Assembly (NCBI GenBank): GCA_049322795.1
Contig: JBMOQH010000025.1
Coordinates: forward strand, 124,001 to 188,000
Reading direction: 5' to 3'
Origin: Immundisolibacter sp049322795
GTDB lineage: Bacteria > Pseudomonadota > Gammaproteobacteria > Immundisolibacterales > Immundisolibacteraceae
Length of the DNA stretch: 64,000 bases
Shown: positions 9,460 to 18,315 of the stretch, piece after piece
How positions within the stretch are numbered: position 1 is the first letter of the stretch
How the letters are laid out: each line of letters begins with the position of its first letter
Translations under genes and position numbers: made by a program
The notes under the pieces: model-generated
Seen by the model: only the letters and a program-made list of their open reading frames with translations
The model's database searches: none
What the model was told of the DNA's origin: nothing

Positions 9460-9876
9460 TCAACGCAGAATCAGCTCGACATCGACATTGCCGCGCACGG
9501 CATTCGAGTACGGGCAGACGGCGTGCGCCTGTGCGATCAGTGCCTGCGCCTCGTCACGGGGCACGCCGGGGACGGTCACCTCCAACCGCACTGCGAGCGC
9601 GAAACCGCCCCGGTCGTTTGGGCCGATGCCCACGGTGGCGTCGACGCGGGTTCCTTCCAGCTTGATCTTCTGCTGTCGAGCGACGTGGATGAGCGCGTTG
9701 TCGAAACAGGCGGCGTAGCCAGCGGCGAACAACTGTTCGGGGTTGGCCCCAGGGCCACCGGCGCCGCCCAGGCCCTTGGGCAGGGACAGCCGCAGATCGA
9801 GGGTGCCATCGTTGGTCGTGACGTGGCCGTCGCGGCCGCCAGTGGCCGAGGCATGGGCTTCATACAGTGTTTTCAT
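9460..9876 (-). CDS. ohr: Ohr, organic hydroperoxide resistance protein
   Basis: This 138-residue member of the Ohr/OsmC family reduces organic hydroperoxides using a Cys pair, with lipoylated proteins as reductant in studied cases. The reactive C57 (AGYAACFDNA) and resolving C121 (AVCPYSNAVRGN) are present, with the conserved E47 and R15. The second motif CPYSNA is Ohr-specific and separates it from OsmC. It is first in the leftward operon, with AGGAG 7 bases before the ATG, and its promoter overlaps an AT-rich inverted repeat. Length matches typical Ohr. Confidence 0.95.
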   Translation of the reverse strand: MKTLYEAHASATGGRDGHVTTNDGTLDLRLSLPKGLGGAGGPGANPEQLFAAGYAACFDNALIHVARQQKIKLEGTRVDATVGIGPNDRGGFALAVRLEVTVPGVPRDEAQALIAQAHAVCPYSNAVRGNVDVELILR

Positions 9877-9904
9877 GGTTGGGCTCCTGTTTTTGTACCG
9901 TAGA

Positions 9905-9936
9905 CGATAATATCGTGTGCGATATATTATTTACAA
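9905..9936 (-). promoter_or_regulatory. ohr promoter and candidate OhrR operator
   Basis: Reading leftward, TTGTAA (9931-9936) and TATTAT (9907-9912) are separated by 18 bases and make a good -35/-10 pair for ohr. The same bases form AT-rich dyads: a perfect 11-base palindrome CGATAATATCG at 9905-9915, and the arms ATAATATCG and CGATATATTAT around TGTG. Such AT-rich symmetry overlapping the promoter is what an OhrR operator looks like. It stands out sharply from the GC-rich surroundings. Confidence 0.75.
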
Positions 9937-10041
9937 GGCCGGCTCCTGCGCGTCGTCACGGTCGAGCGGTTGAATGGCCGAGGTCAGGGTAAAGGCGCGT
10001 CAAAACGACGCGAGAGCATCCACTCAAGACGGAGAAAGCTC

Positions 10042-11073
10042 ATGCAATATCGTCAACTGGGTACATCGGGATTGCTGGTGTCGGAGTTGTGCTTCGGCAC
10101 CATGTCGTTCGGAGCCCAAGGCTACTGGGAAGTGGTCGGCGGACTCGATCAGGCGGCGGCGCAGCGTCTGGTCGATACCGCCATCGACGGCGGGATCAAC
10201 TTCTTCGATACGGCCGATGTCTATTCGCACGGCCAGTCGGAGGAAATTCTCGGCAGGACATTGAAGGGCAGGCGCGATCAGGTGGTGCTGGCCACCAAGG
10301 TCCGCGGGCGCATGAGCAAGGAGATCAATGACGTGGGCCTGAGCCGGCGTCACATCATCCAAAGCTGCGAGAACAGTCTCAAGCGGCTGGGCTCCGATTA
10401 CATCGACCTCTACATCGTCCACAGCTTCGATTTCATGACGCCGCTGGAGGAAACCCTCTCGGCGCTCAACGATCTGGTGCGTCAGGGCAAGGTGCGGTAC
10501 CTGGGCTGCTCCAACTACTTCGCCTGGCAGCTCATGAAGGCCTTGTCGATTTCCGAGCGCAGCCGCTGGGAGAAGTTCGTCTCGCTGCAGGCCCACTATT
10601 CACTGGTTGCCCGCGACGTGGAGTACGAGCTGGTCCCGCTGTGCGAGGATCAGGGCCTGGGGTTGACGCCCTGGTCGCCGCTGGCGGGAGGCTTTCTGAC
10701 CGGCAAGTATCCGCGCGGCAGCCAGAGCGGGCAGGAAGGTCGCCGCAGTCGCGAAGAACAGAACTTCATCCAGCTCGACGAGGACCGCGCCTACGCCATC
10801 CTTGATGAAGTGCAGCGCATCGCCGGGGAACGCGGCGTCACCCCGGCACAGGTGTCGCTCAACTATCTATTGCGCAAGCCGGCGGTGAGCTCGGTGCTCA
10901 TCGGCGCCACCAAGCCGGAGCAACTTGCCGACAACCTCAAGAGTGCGGACTGGAAATTGTCCGAAGCGGAAATCCAACGCCTCGATGCGGTCAGCGAACC
11001 GCCGCGCCTGTATCCGAAATGGATGCTGGATTTCACGCGTCTCGATCGGCACGATCCACAAATGATGTTTTGA
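10042..11073 (+). CDS. aldo/keto reductase
   Basis: This 343-residue TIM-barrel oxidoreductase should reduce aldehydes or ketones with NADPH. The catalytic tetrad is visible: D56 (FFDTADVY), Y61, K86 (LATKV) and H127 (YIVHSFD). The C-terminal cofactor motif SVLIGATKPEQLADNLKS is also present. Its sequence is closest to the YajO/potassium-channel-beta-like group (start MQYRQLGTSGLLVSELCFGTMSFG). The ATG at 10042 follows GGAG by 7 bases; an upstream extension is not needed. It is divergent from ohr across 165 bases, so it might share peroxide-dependent control, though no separate operator is evident on its side. The natural substrate is unknown. Confidence 0.9.
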   Translation: MQYRQLGTSGLLVSELCFGTMSFGAQGYWEVVGGLDQAAAQRLVDTAIDGGINFFDTADVYSHGQSEEILGRTLKGRRDQVVLATKVRGRMSKEINDVGLSRRHIIQSCENSLKRLGSDYIDLYIVHSFDFMTPLEETLSALNDLVRQGKVRYLGCSNYFAWQLMKALSISERSRWEKFVSLQAHYSLVARDVEYELVPLCEDQGLGLTPWSPLAGGFLTGKYPRGSQSGQEGRRSREEQNFIQLDEDRAYAILDEVQRIAGERGVTPAQVSLNYLLRKPAVSSVLIGATKPEQLADNLKSADWKLSEAEIQRLDAVSEPPRLYPKWMLDFTRLDRHDPQMMF

Positions 11074-11077
11074 CCCT

Positions 11078-11117
11078 GTGGGCCGCGCGGCCCACTGGCC
11101 CGGCCTTGGTCCGGGCC
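11078..11117. terminator. tandem hairpins after aldo/keto reductase
   Basis: A perfect 18-base palindrome (GTGGGCCGC/GCGGCCCAC, 11078-11095) is followed at once by GGCCCGG/CCGGGCC around a 7-base loop (11097-11117). They begin five bases after the stop codon. No T-run follows, so if they terminate transcription it is not by the classical intrinsic mechanism; they may instead protect the mRNA 3' end. The remaining bases to 11346 show no gene. Confidence 0.45.
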
Positions 11118-11346
11118 CAATGCCGCCGCAGCCGCCGAGCTTATTCCTGCGCGCCATCAACGACCGGGGCTCAGCGGGTTGTCGTCGACCGCGATCTGGG
11201 CACTACCTGAGCACTACGCCGGCGGCTGAGGTGCGCGGTGCCCAAGCCCGCATTTCCGAACGCCTACCCGCGACTGCCGTTGGGGCATTTGTCGAGCCAT
11301 TTCGGCATCGACGAGCCCGCATGAGCCAAGTCGCCGGCGCCGTGCT

Positions 11347-12051
11347 TCACTCCGCCGCCGGCAACCCGTAGCCGAGCATGCGCCGGCGTTTGATGTCGTC
11401 GTAGAAGGTGTCGATCGCCTCCTCGCGCAGGCAATGGCCGAGCGTCGAGCGCGGAATGCCGCCCAGCACGTGGTGGCCGTCGGCCACCAGCGCCGGGATG
11501 CGCAGGATGCCGTAGCGCGCCGCGCGCTCGATGTCCTCGGCCAGCAACTGGCGGGCGTGGTCGCCGAACACGTCGTGCTGCCAGCGCTCGCCGTCGAGGC
11601 CGACGTCCTCGGCGCACTCGCGCAGCACGTCGTAGTCGGCGATGTTGCGGGCCTCGGTCAGGTGCGCGCGCTGCGCGCGGTCGAAGAAATCCCAGTGCGC
11701 GCGCTGGCCGCCCTGCATCTCGGCCGCCTTGGCGCCGAGCTGGTTCGGCAGCGAGTAGGGGTAGTCGAAATCGCGCGTCATCATCAGTTCGCAGTCGATG
11801 CGCGGGTCGGGCTCGAAGGCGCGGGCGTCGGCCCAGTGCACCATCACCACGTCGCGCTTGGCCTCGCGCTTGTCGGCGTAGAGCTGGCGGTTGAACAGCA
11901 GCGGCGACACGGCCAGCGGAAAGCAGCGCTGCACCATCTGCACGTCCGCGTGCGCGGCGGCGAGCGCGCGCAGGCGCTCCGAGGCCTTGTAGCACCAGGC
12001 CGACAGGCAGTCGTGAAAGAACTCGATGACGATCGGGTGGCTGTCGGACAT
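11347..12051 (-). CDS. DsbA-fold oxidoreductase / HCCA-isomerase-like protein (paralogue A)
   Basis: This 234-residue protein has the DsbA/kappa-GST thioredoxin fold with helical insertion. The N-terminal active-site strand-turn reads FFHDCLSAWCYKAS, so the CxxC position is S17-A-W-C20, with an extra Cys at 15. The cis-Pro loop RIPALVADG lies near residue 186. FrnE-type members have CPWC here, while 2-hydroxychromene-2-carboxylate isomerases have a catalytic Ser in the context DFLSPFSY; this protein has features of both. It has no signal peptide, so is cytoplasmic. The start at 12051 follows AGGAG. A close paralogue with SCWC lies at 58142-58819. Function is uncertain: a thiol reductase, isomerase or glutathione-dependent enzyme are possible. 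Confidence 0.8.
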   Translation of the reverse strand: MSDSHPIVIEFFHDCLSAWCYKASERLRALAAAHADVQMVQRCFPLAVSPLLFNRQLYADKREAKRDVVMVHWADARAFEPDPRIDCELMMTRDFDYPYSLPNQLGAKAAEMQGGQRAHWDFFDRAQRAHLTEARNIADYDVLRECAEDVGLDGERWQHDVFGDHARQLLAEDIERAARYGILRIPALVADGHHVLGGIPRSTLGHCLREEAIDTFYDDIKRRRMLGYGLPAAE

Positions 12052-12140
12052 GGCGGCTCTCCTCGTTGTGCTTGCGAGTCGAGTGTCGCGCCCGAACCGG
12101 TTGCGCTCAAGTGGCGCCGGTGCCGCCGGAAACCTGCGCG

Positions 12141-14180
12141 CTAGCCGAGGGTCGCGGCGAGCCTGGTGCCCTCGGCGATGGCGCGCACGGCGTTGAGCTC
12201 GCCGGCCTCGCGCGCGCCGCCGATCAGGTGCGTGGCCACGCCGGCGGCACGCAGGGTGGCGACCAGGTCCTGCTGCGGCTCCTGACCGGCGCAGATCACC
12301 ACGTTGTCGACCGCCAGCAGGCGTGCCTCGCCCTGCACGGACAGGTGCAAGCCGGCATCGTCGATGCGCGTGTACTCGACCCCGCCCAGCACCTCGACGC
12401 CGCGTTTTTGCAGCGTCAGGCGGTGTGCCCAGACGGTGGTCATGCCGACGCCGCGGCCGGGCAGGCCCTCGCTGCGCTGGCACAGGTAAAGCGTGCGGGC
12501 GGCGGGCACGTCCTTCGCCTGTGGCAGCACGCCGCCACGGCCGCGCAGCTCCCGGTCCACGCCCCACGCTGCGAGAAAGCCGTCGATATCGGGCCGGGCC
12601 GGATCCTGGTGCGGGTCGGCATGGGCCAGGTACTCGCCGACATCGAGACCAATGCCGCCGCCGCCGATGATGGCCACGCGCTGCCCGGCCGTCCGCCGCC
12701 CGGTGAGCAGCTCGACGTAGTCGCACACCATCGGGTGCTCGATGCCGGGGATGGCCGGGCGGCGCGGGCGCACGCCGGTGGCGACGATCACGGCGTCAAA
12801 GCCGGCGGTGGCGAGTTCGGCCGCACTGACCAGGTGGTTCAGGTGCACCGGCACGCCGAGCAATTCCAGCCGGCGGCTGAAATAGCGGATGGTCTCGGCG
12901 TAATCGCCCTTGCCGGGAATGGCGCTCGCCAGGTTGAACTGCCCGCCAAGCCGGGGGGCGGCCTCGTACACGCTGACGCGATGCCCGCGCTCGGCGGCGG
13001 TGAGCGCGAACGCCAGCCCGGCCGGCCCGCCGCCCACCACGGCCAGGCGCTGCGGCGTGGTGACCCGCGCCGGAGCCGGCTCGGTCTCGCGGCAGGCGCG
13101 CGGGTTCACCATGCAGCCGCACAGCTGGTCGCGGAAGATCACGTCGAGGCACGCCTGGTTGCAGGCGATGCAGGTGTTGATCTCGTCGGCGCGGCCCTCG
13201 CGCGCCTTGCGCACGAACTGCGCGTCGGCCAGAAACGGCCGCGCCAGCGACACCATGTCGGCGGCGCCGCTCGCCAGCAAGGCCTCGGCCTGGGCCGGGT
13301 TGTTGATGCGGTTGCTGGCGATGAGCGGCACCCGGAGCTCGCCACGCAGGCGCGCGGCGGCGAAGCTGAAGGCACCGCGCGGCACCATGTGGGCGATGGT
13401 CGGCACGCGCGCCTCGTGCCAGCCGACGCCGGTGTTGAACAGCGTCACGCCGGCCTGTTCCAGCGCTTTGGCGGTGGAAACGATCTCCGCCCAGTCGGCG
13501 CCGTCGGGAATCAGGTCCAGCACCGACAGCCGGAACATGAGGATGAAGTCCGCGCCCACCTGCCGGCGCGTGCGGCGCACCACTTCGACCGCAAAGCGCT
13601 GCCGGTCCTCGAGACTGCCGCCCCAGGCGTCGTCCCGCTGGTTGGTGCGTGGCACCAGGAACTGCGTCAGCAGATAACCCTCGGAGCCCATGATCTCGAC
13701 GCCGTCGTAACCGGCCTCGCGCGCCAGCGCCGCGCAGCGCGCGTAGTCGTCCAGCGTGCGCTCGATGTCGGCCTCGCTCATTTCCCGCGGCGTGAGCTTG
13801 TTGATCGACGCGCGCAGCGGCGACGGCGCCACCAGCGCGCCGTGACGTGCGTAGCGCCCGGCGTGCAGGATCTGCAACAGGATCTTGCCGTCCGCCGCGT
13901 GCACCGCGGCCGTGATCAGGCGGTGATCGGCCACCTGATCTGCGGAATTGAACACGCTGCTGCCGTCCGACAGGCGGCCCTCGTCGTTGGGCGAAAAGCC
14001 GCCGGTCACCATCAGCGCCACGTCGGCCCGCGCGCGTTCGGCAAAGAACGCCGCCGACTTGCGAAACCCGTCCGGCATGTCCTCCAGCAGGGTGTGCATG
14101 GAGCCCATCAGCACGCGGTTCTTGAGCGTGGTGAAGCCCAGATCGAGCGGCGCCAACAGGTGCGGGTACGGGACGGGCAT
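12141..14180 (-). CDS. fadH: 2,4-dienoyl-CoA reductase (NADPH), FadH-type
   Basis: At 679 residues the protein matches FadH (about 670), which reduces 2,4-dienoyl-CoA during oxidation of unsaturated fatty acids. It has an N-terminal old-yellow-enzyme barrel with FMN (1-330), a 4Fe-4S site with C337, C340, C344 and C356 (CIACNQACLD...CGC), and a C-terminal FAD/NADPH domain (VVGGGPAGLAFA near 382, IIGGGGIGLDVGEYL near 505). Y169 in IMGSEGYLLTQF corresponds to the catalytic Tyr of E. coli FadH. The start ATG at 14180 follows a GGAG-like box. It lies 33 bases after ispA on the same strand, replacing the dxs gene often found there. Related trimethylamine or other enoate reductases remain possible. 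Confidence 0.88.
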   Translation of the reverse strand: MPVPYPHLLAPLDLGFTTLKNRVLMGSMHTLLEDMPDGFRKSAAFFAERARADVALMVTGGFSPNDEGRLSDGSSVFNSADQVADHRLITAAVHAADGKILLQILHAGRYARHGALVAPSPLRASINKLTPREMSEADIERTLDDYARCAALAREAGYDGVEIMGSEGYLLTQFLVPRTNQRDDAWGGSLEDRQRFAVEVVRRTRRQVGADFILMFRLSVLDLIPDGADWAEIVSTAKALEQAGVTLFNTGVGWHEARVPTIAHMVPRGAFSFAAARLRGELRVPLIASNRINNPAQAEALLASGAADMVSLARPFLADAQFVRKAREGRADEINTCIACNQACLDVIFRDQLCGCMVNPRACRETEPAPARVTTPQRLAVVGGGPAGLAFALTAAERGHRVSVYEAAPRLGGQFNLASAIPGKGDYAETIRYFSRRLELLGVPVHLNHLVSAAELATAGFDAVIVATGVRPRRPAIPGIEHPMVCDYVELLTGRRTAGQRVAIIGGGGIGLDVGEYLAHADPHQDPARPDIDGFLAAWGVDRELRGRGGVLPQAKDVPAARTLYLCQRSEGLPGRGVGMTTVWAHRLTLQKRGVEVLGGVEYTRIDDAGLHLSVQGEARLLAVDNVVICAGQEPQQDLVATLRAAGVATHLIGGAREAGELNAVRAIAEGTRLAATLG

Positions 14181-14213
14181 CGGCGGGTTCTCCGGGGAGG
14201 ATGCCGCGCCGGA

Positions 14214-15101
14214 TCAGGCGCGGCGGGAGAGGCTGTAGGCGGCCAGTTGCGCCAGGCGCTCGGCGGCAGGTCCGAGCGGCGCCAGCGCGGTCAGCGCGCG
14301 TTCGTATTCCTGCCGGGCGCGTTCGCGCGCGCCGTCGAGGCCGAGCAGAGCCGGGTACGTCGCCTTGCCGCGCGCGACGTCGGCCCCGGCGGTTTTGCCG
14401 AGCGTGGCGGTGTCGCCCTCGACGTCCAGGATGTCGTCCTGAATCTGGAAGCACAGGCCGAGCGCCTGCCCGTAGTCGGCCAGCGCGGCGAGCGGCGGCG
14501 CATCCGGCGCCAGCACGGCGAGCGCGCCCAGGCGCACGCTGGCGACGATCAGCGCGCCCGTCTTGCCGCGGTGCACGGTTTCTAGCTCCTGCAGGGTGAG
14601 GTTCCTGCCCTCGGCCGCGAGATCGAGCGCCTGCCCACCCGCCATGCCGTGAACGCCGCTGGCATGGGCCAGCTCGCGCAGCATGGCGAGCCGCTGGGCG
14701 GGCGGCACGGCATCGGCCTGCGCCAGCACGTCGAAGGCCAGCGTCTGCAGGGCGTCGCCGGCCAGGATGGCGGTGGCCTCGTCGAAGGCGCGATGGCAGC
14801 TGGGCTTGCCGCGGCGCAGGTCGTCGTCATCCATGGCCGGCAGGTCGTCGTGCACCAGCGAGTAGGCGTGGATCAGCTCGACCGCCGCGGCCGGTGCGTC
14901 GAGAGCGGCGGAATCGGTGCCCACCGCCTCGCCGGCCGCGTACACCAGCGCCGCGCGCAGGCGCTTGCCGCCACCGAGCGTGGCGTAGCGCATGGCCTCG
15001 GCAAGCCGCGCCACGGGCAGGTCGGTCGGCGGCAACAGGCGTTCGAGCGCGGCCTCACTGCGCGCGCGCACGGCGGCGAGAAATTCGTCCAGGGGCTGCA
15101 T
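14214..15101 (-). CDS. ispA: farnesyl diphosphate synthase
   Basis: This 295-residue trans-prenyltransferase condenses isopentenyl diphosphate with DMAPP and geranyl diphosphate to farnesyl diphosphate in the cytoplasm, for quinones and undecaprenyl phosphate. The first Asp-rich motif is D85-D-LPAMD-D (85-92) and the second is QIQDDILD in the C-terminal half. GGGKRLR at 43-49 binds isopentenyl diphosphate. Length matches E. coli IspA (299). It lies 23 bases after xseB on the same strand, the standard xseB-ispA pairing. Confidence 0.94.
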   Translation of the reverse strand: MQPLDEFLAAVRARSEAALERLLPPTDLPVARLAEAMRYATLGGGKRLRAALVYAAGEAVGTDSAALDAPAAAVELIHAYSLVHDDLPAMDDDDLRRGKPSCHRAFDEATAILAGDALQTLAFDVLAQADAVPPAQRLAMLRELAHASGVHGMAGGQALDLAAEGRNLTLQELETVHRGKTGALIVASVRLGALAVLAPDAPPLAALADYGQALGLCFQIQDDILDVEGDTATLGKTAGADVARGKATYPALLGLDGARERARQEYERALTALAPLGPAAERLAQLAAYSLSRRA

Positions 15102-15124
15102 CGACTGGAGTGGGTCGTCCGCGC

Positions 15125-15412
15125 CTACTCGGCCGGATCGAAGCCTTCCAGGCGCAGCTGCCCGTTGGCCTCGACCAGTTGCTGGACTTTCAGTTCGGCG
15201 TTCTTGAGCGCCTGTTGGCAGCCGCGGGCGAGCTGCACACCGCGCTCGAAGTCGCGCAGTGAATGTTCGAGGCTGAGATCGCCCCGTTCGAGCTGTTCGA
15301 CGAGAGTTTCGAGTTCGGCCAGGGACGCCTCGAAATCGGGCAGGGCCTCGCCGCTTGCCGAGTCGTCGGTCGGCGCGTCGGAGGGGGCGCCGGGCTTACG
15401 CTTGCTGGTCAT
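15125..15412 (-). CDS. xseB: exodeoxyribonuclease VII small subunit
   Basis: The 95-residue product is XseB, which assembles with XseA into the single-strand-specific exonuclease VII. The core LPDFEASLAELETLVEQLERG followed by LSLEHSLRDFERGVQLARGCQQAL is the family signature: a helical hairpin of about 60 residues. An N-terminal Lys/Ser/Asp-rich tail precedes it. ATG at 15412 was taken as start, with an AGGG box just before; an ATG at 15424 would add four residues. It is first in the xseB-ispA-fadH series and divergent from parE across 77 bases. Confidence 0.92.
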   Translation of the reverse strand: MTSKRKPGAPSDAPTDDSASGEALPDFEASLAELETLVEQLERGDLSLEHSLRDFERGVQLARGCQQALKNAELKVQQLVEANGQLRLEGFDPAE

Positions 15413-15489
15413 GTGCCCTAGCATAGCGCACCGTTCACGCCCCCCGGCACCGCCCGTCCACGCCGCCCCCCGGCCCGCTTCGCGCCTTC

Positions 15490-17370
15490 ATGAACTCAAC
15501 CTACGACGCCGCTTCCATCGAGGTGCTGACCGGCCTCGAGCCGGTGCGAAAGCGCCCCGGCATGTACACGCAGACCGAACGCCCGAACCATCTGGCGCAG
15601 GAAGTCATCGACAACGCCGTCGACGAGGCCCTGGCCGGCCACGCCCGGCACATCGCGGTGACGCTGCACGAGGACGGGTCGCTCGCGGTGCGGGACGACG
15701 GCCGCGGCATGCCGGTCGACATCCACCCCGAGGAAGGCCTGCCCGGCGTCGAGGTGATCCTGACCCGCCTGCATGCGGGCGGCAAATTCTCGAACAAGGC
15801 GTATCAGTTCTCGGGCGGCCTGCACGGCGTCGGCGTGTCGGTCGTGAACGCGCTGTCCTCGCGCCTGACGGTGCGCGTGTGGCGGGGTGGCAGCGAGTAC
15901 GCCATGGAGTTCGCCGACGGCGACAAGCGCAGCGAGTTGGCGGTGGTCGGCGACGCGCCGCGCCGGCAGACCGGCACCGAGGTGCGCTTCTGGCCGGACG
16001 TGCGCTTTTTCGATGTGGCGACCTTCCACACCGGGCGCCTGAAGCACCTGCTGCGCGCCAAGGCGGTGCTGTGTCCGGGGCTCGAAGTGAGCTTCACGGA
16101 CGACGCCGGCACCGAAACCTGGCTGTACCGGGATGGGCTTGGCGAGTACCTGACCGGCGCGCTCGGCGACCTGCCGCGCGTGCCGGAGGCGCCCTTCACG
16201 GCGAGCTTCGCCGCCGAGCACGAGGCGGCCGACTGGGCCGTCGTCTGGCTGCCCGAGGGCGGCGAGGCGGTGGCCGAAAGCTACGTCAACCTCATCCCGA
16301 CCGCGCAGGGCGGCACGCACGTCAATGGCCTGCGCACGGGCCTCACCGAAGCGATCCGCGAGTTCTGCGAGTTCCGCAACCTGCTGCCGCGGGGCCTGAA
16401 GATCGCGCCCGAGGACGTGTGGGAGAACGTCGCCTACGTGCTGTCGGTGAAGCTGCGCGAGCCGCAATTCACCGGCCAGACCAAGGAGCGGCTGTCGTCG
16501 CGCGAGTGCGCGGCCTTCGTGTCCGGGCTCGCCAAGGACGCCTTCAGCCTGTACCTGAACACCCACACCGAAGTCGGACAGCAGCTCGCGGAACTCGTGA
16601 TCGCCCGCGCCGCGCGGCGCCTCAAGGCGGCCCGGCAGGTGGTGCGAAAGCGCATCACCCAGGGCCCGGCGCTGCCCGGCAAGCTGGCCGACTGCACGCT
16701 GCAGGACCCGGCGCGCACCGAGCTGTTCCTGGTCGAGGGCGACAGCGCCGGCGGCAGCGCCAAGCAGGCGCGCGACCGCGAGTTCCAGGCGGTGATGCCG
16801 CTGCGCGGCAAGATTCTGAACACCTGGGAAGTCGACGGCGGCGAGGTGCTGGGCTCGCAGGAAGTGCACGACATCGCCGTCGCGGTGGGCGTCGATCCCG
16901 GCTCGGACGACCTGTCCGGCCTGCGCTACGGCAAGGTGTGCATCCTGGCCGATGCCGATTCCGACGGCGCGCACATCGCGACGCTGCTGTGCGCGCTGTT
17001 CGTGCGCCACTTCCCGGCGCTGGTGGCGGCCGGCCACGTGCACGTGGCCATGCCGCCGCTGTACCGCATCGACATCGGCCAGCACCAGTTCTATGCGCTG
17101 GACGACACCGAGCGGCAGGGCGTGCTGGACCGCATCGCCGCCGAGAAGCTGCGCGGCAAGGTCAACGTGCTGCGCTTCAAGGGTCTGGGCGAGATGAACC
17201 CGCCGCAGCTGCGCGAGACCGTGATGGCGCCCGACACGCGGCGCCTGGTGTGCCTCACGGTGGACACGGGCGATGACACCGGCGCGCTGCTCGACATGCT
17301 GCTGGCCAAGAAGCGTTCGCCGGACCGCCGCCGCTGGCTGGAGCAGAAGGGCGACCTCGCCGAGGTGTGA
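15490..17370 (+). CDS. parE: DNA topoisomerase IV subunit B
   Basis: ParE (626 residues; E. coli 630) is the ATPase subunit of topoisomerase IV, which unlinks daughter chromosomes. It has a GHKL ATPase domain (VIDNAVDEALAGH with the Mg-binding Asn; DDGRGMPVD; GGLHGVGVSVVNALS), a transducer domain, and a TOPRIM domain with EGDSAGGSA at 416-424 and D488-x-D490-x-D492. The short length without the long Gram-negative GyrB insert, together with the QTERPNHLAQEV start region, favours ParE over GyrB. A strong intrinsic terminator follows the gene. Confidence 0.95.
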   Translation: MNSTYDAASIEVLTGLEPVRKRPGMYTQTERPNHLAQEVIDNAVDEALAGHARHIAVTLHEDGSLAVRDDGRGMPVDIHPEEGLPGVEVILTRLHAGGKFSNKAYQFSGGLHGVGVSVVNALSSRLTVRVWRGGSEYAMEFADGDKRSELAVVGDAPRRQTGTEVRFWPDVRFFDVATFHTGRLKHLLRAKAVLCPGLEVSFTDDAGTETWLYRDGLGEYLTGALGDLPRVPEAPFTASFAAEHEAADWAVVWLPEGGEAVAESYVNLIPTAQGGTHVNGLRTGLTEAIREFCEFRNLLPRGLKIAPEDVWENVAYVLSVKLREPQFTGQTKERLSSRECAAFVSGLAKDAFSLYLNTHTEVGQQLAELVIARAARRLKAARQVVRKRITQGPALPGKLADCTLQDPARTELFLVEGDSAGGSAKQARDREFQAVMPLRGKILNTWEVDGGEVLGSQEVHDIAVAVGVDPGSDDLSGLRYGKVCILADADSDGAHIATLLCALFVRHFPALVAAGHVHVAMPPLYRIDIGQHQFYALDDTERQGVLDRIAAEKLRGKVNVLRFKGLGEMNPPQLRETVMAPDTRRLVCLTVDTGDDTGALLDMLLAKKRSPDRRRWLEQKGDLAEV

Positions 17371-17421
17371 CAGGGCTTGCAAGGCGCTCGGCGAACGGTT
17401 GCCGGGCGGTCTCCGGGAATC

Positions 17422-17457
17422 AAAAAAGCCCCGGCGGTCACCCGCCGGGGCTTTTTT
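17422..17457. terminator. bidirectional intrinsic terminator
   Basis: A perfect 10-bp GC stem (GCCCCGGCGG/CCGCCGGGGC, loop tcac) is flanked by six A on the left and six T on the right. It can therefore stop transcription from parE on the plus strand and from the convergent ferritin-like gene on the minus strand. It is the only textbook intrinsic terminator in the window. Confidence 0.95.
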
Positions 17458-17484
17458 CCATCGACCCAGTCGCCTGGGCGACGG

Positions 17485-18315
17485 TCAGGCGGCTTCGGAA
17501 TAGACCCTGATCGGCTCGATGGAGTCGTTCATCAACTCCAGACGGATCTCCTCGATCGCCTCGTCGCTGAGCGGGTACAGGAACTGCTCGTTGCGCTGCA
17601 GCACTTCGAGGTAGCGCATGTGCCGCAGCTCGCGGAACATGTCCTTCAGGTCCACGCCGAAGTCCGGCGAGTAGTCCTCGCAGATTTCCTTCAGTTCCTG
17701 CGGGCCGTGGCGCAGCTCGTCGATGGCGATGCCCTTTTGCACCTTGGCCGCCTCGCGGAAGAAATCGTCCATCGGCGGCAGCTGGCTCATGGCCCAGTGC
17801 CAGCCGCCGGCGGCGCCCTCGCCAGTGGCGCCGAACACGCGCGCCACCCACGGGTGCTTGCCCTTGGCGTAGGCGCCCATGTTGGCGATGTAGTTGAAAT
17901 TGGCCGGCCAGCGGTCCTTCTGCGCCAGCATGGGCGCGTCCGGCTGGATGCCGTTGGGGCCGATGTTGGCCAGCACGTAGCTGTAGATGTGGTCGACCGG
18001 AATCGGCGTGTCCTTGCCGATGGTGCGGTTCAGCAGGTTGTAGTAGCCCTGATAGTGGGCGACCTCTTCCTTGATGGTCTGGAACTTCTCGTCCATGTCG
18101 CGGCCTTCCATGCCGCCGCGGATGGCCGCCTTGGCGAGATCCGCGTGCAGCAGGATGGCGCCGAATTCCTTGCCCATCTGGATGCACAGCCAGTTCATGT
18201 CGCGCTCGGGCGTGCGGTTGGCGGCGTAGGCGTCGACCACCTTCTTCACCGCCGCGGTGCCCTGTTCCAGGATGCGGATGATTTCCTGCTCGATCTGCTG
18301 CGCGCTGTAGCTCAT
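17485..18315 (-). CDS. putative diiron ferritin-like protein of unknown function
   Basis: I do not recognise this 276-residue protein as a named family. It is predicted largely helical, without signal peptide or membrane segments. Carboxylate/His motifs typical of four-helix diiron proteins are visible: E50 in a helix (KEFGAILLHADLA), E84-V-A-H87, E200-L-R-H203 and E229-L-R-H232, with E188 also available. Two ExxH plus two Glu are the ligands of ferritin-like oxidases and monooxygenases. A loop region (about 100-180) rich in Pro, Gly, Trp and aromatics interrupts the helices, which could frame a substrate pocket. It is divergent from the Rieske dioxygenase genes across 218 bases, suggesting a linked role in oxidation of an aromatic or related substrate. 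That link is inference. Confidence 0.6.
   Translation of the reverse strand: MSYSAQQIEQEIIRILEQGTAAVKKVVDAYAANRTPERDMNWLCIQMGKEFGAILLHADLAKAAIRGGMEGRDMDEKFQTIKEEVAHYQGYYNLLNRTIGKDTPIPVDHIYSYVLANIGPNGIQPDAPMLAQKDRWPANFNYIANMGAYAKGKHPWVARVFGATGEGAAGGWHWAMSQLPPMDDFFREAAKVQKGIAIDELRHGPQELKEICEDYSPDFGVDLKDMFRELRHMRYLEVLQRNEQFLYPLSDEAIEEIRLELMNDSIEPIRVYSEAA

Noticed and set aside
15496..17382. Long open frame antisense to parE (628 codons)
   Set aside because: Typical GC-rich shadow: His/Gln/Arg/Val-rich, no recognisable motif, no ribosome-binding site. Similar long antisense frames occur opposite hppA, clpA, fadH and the copper ATPase.
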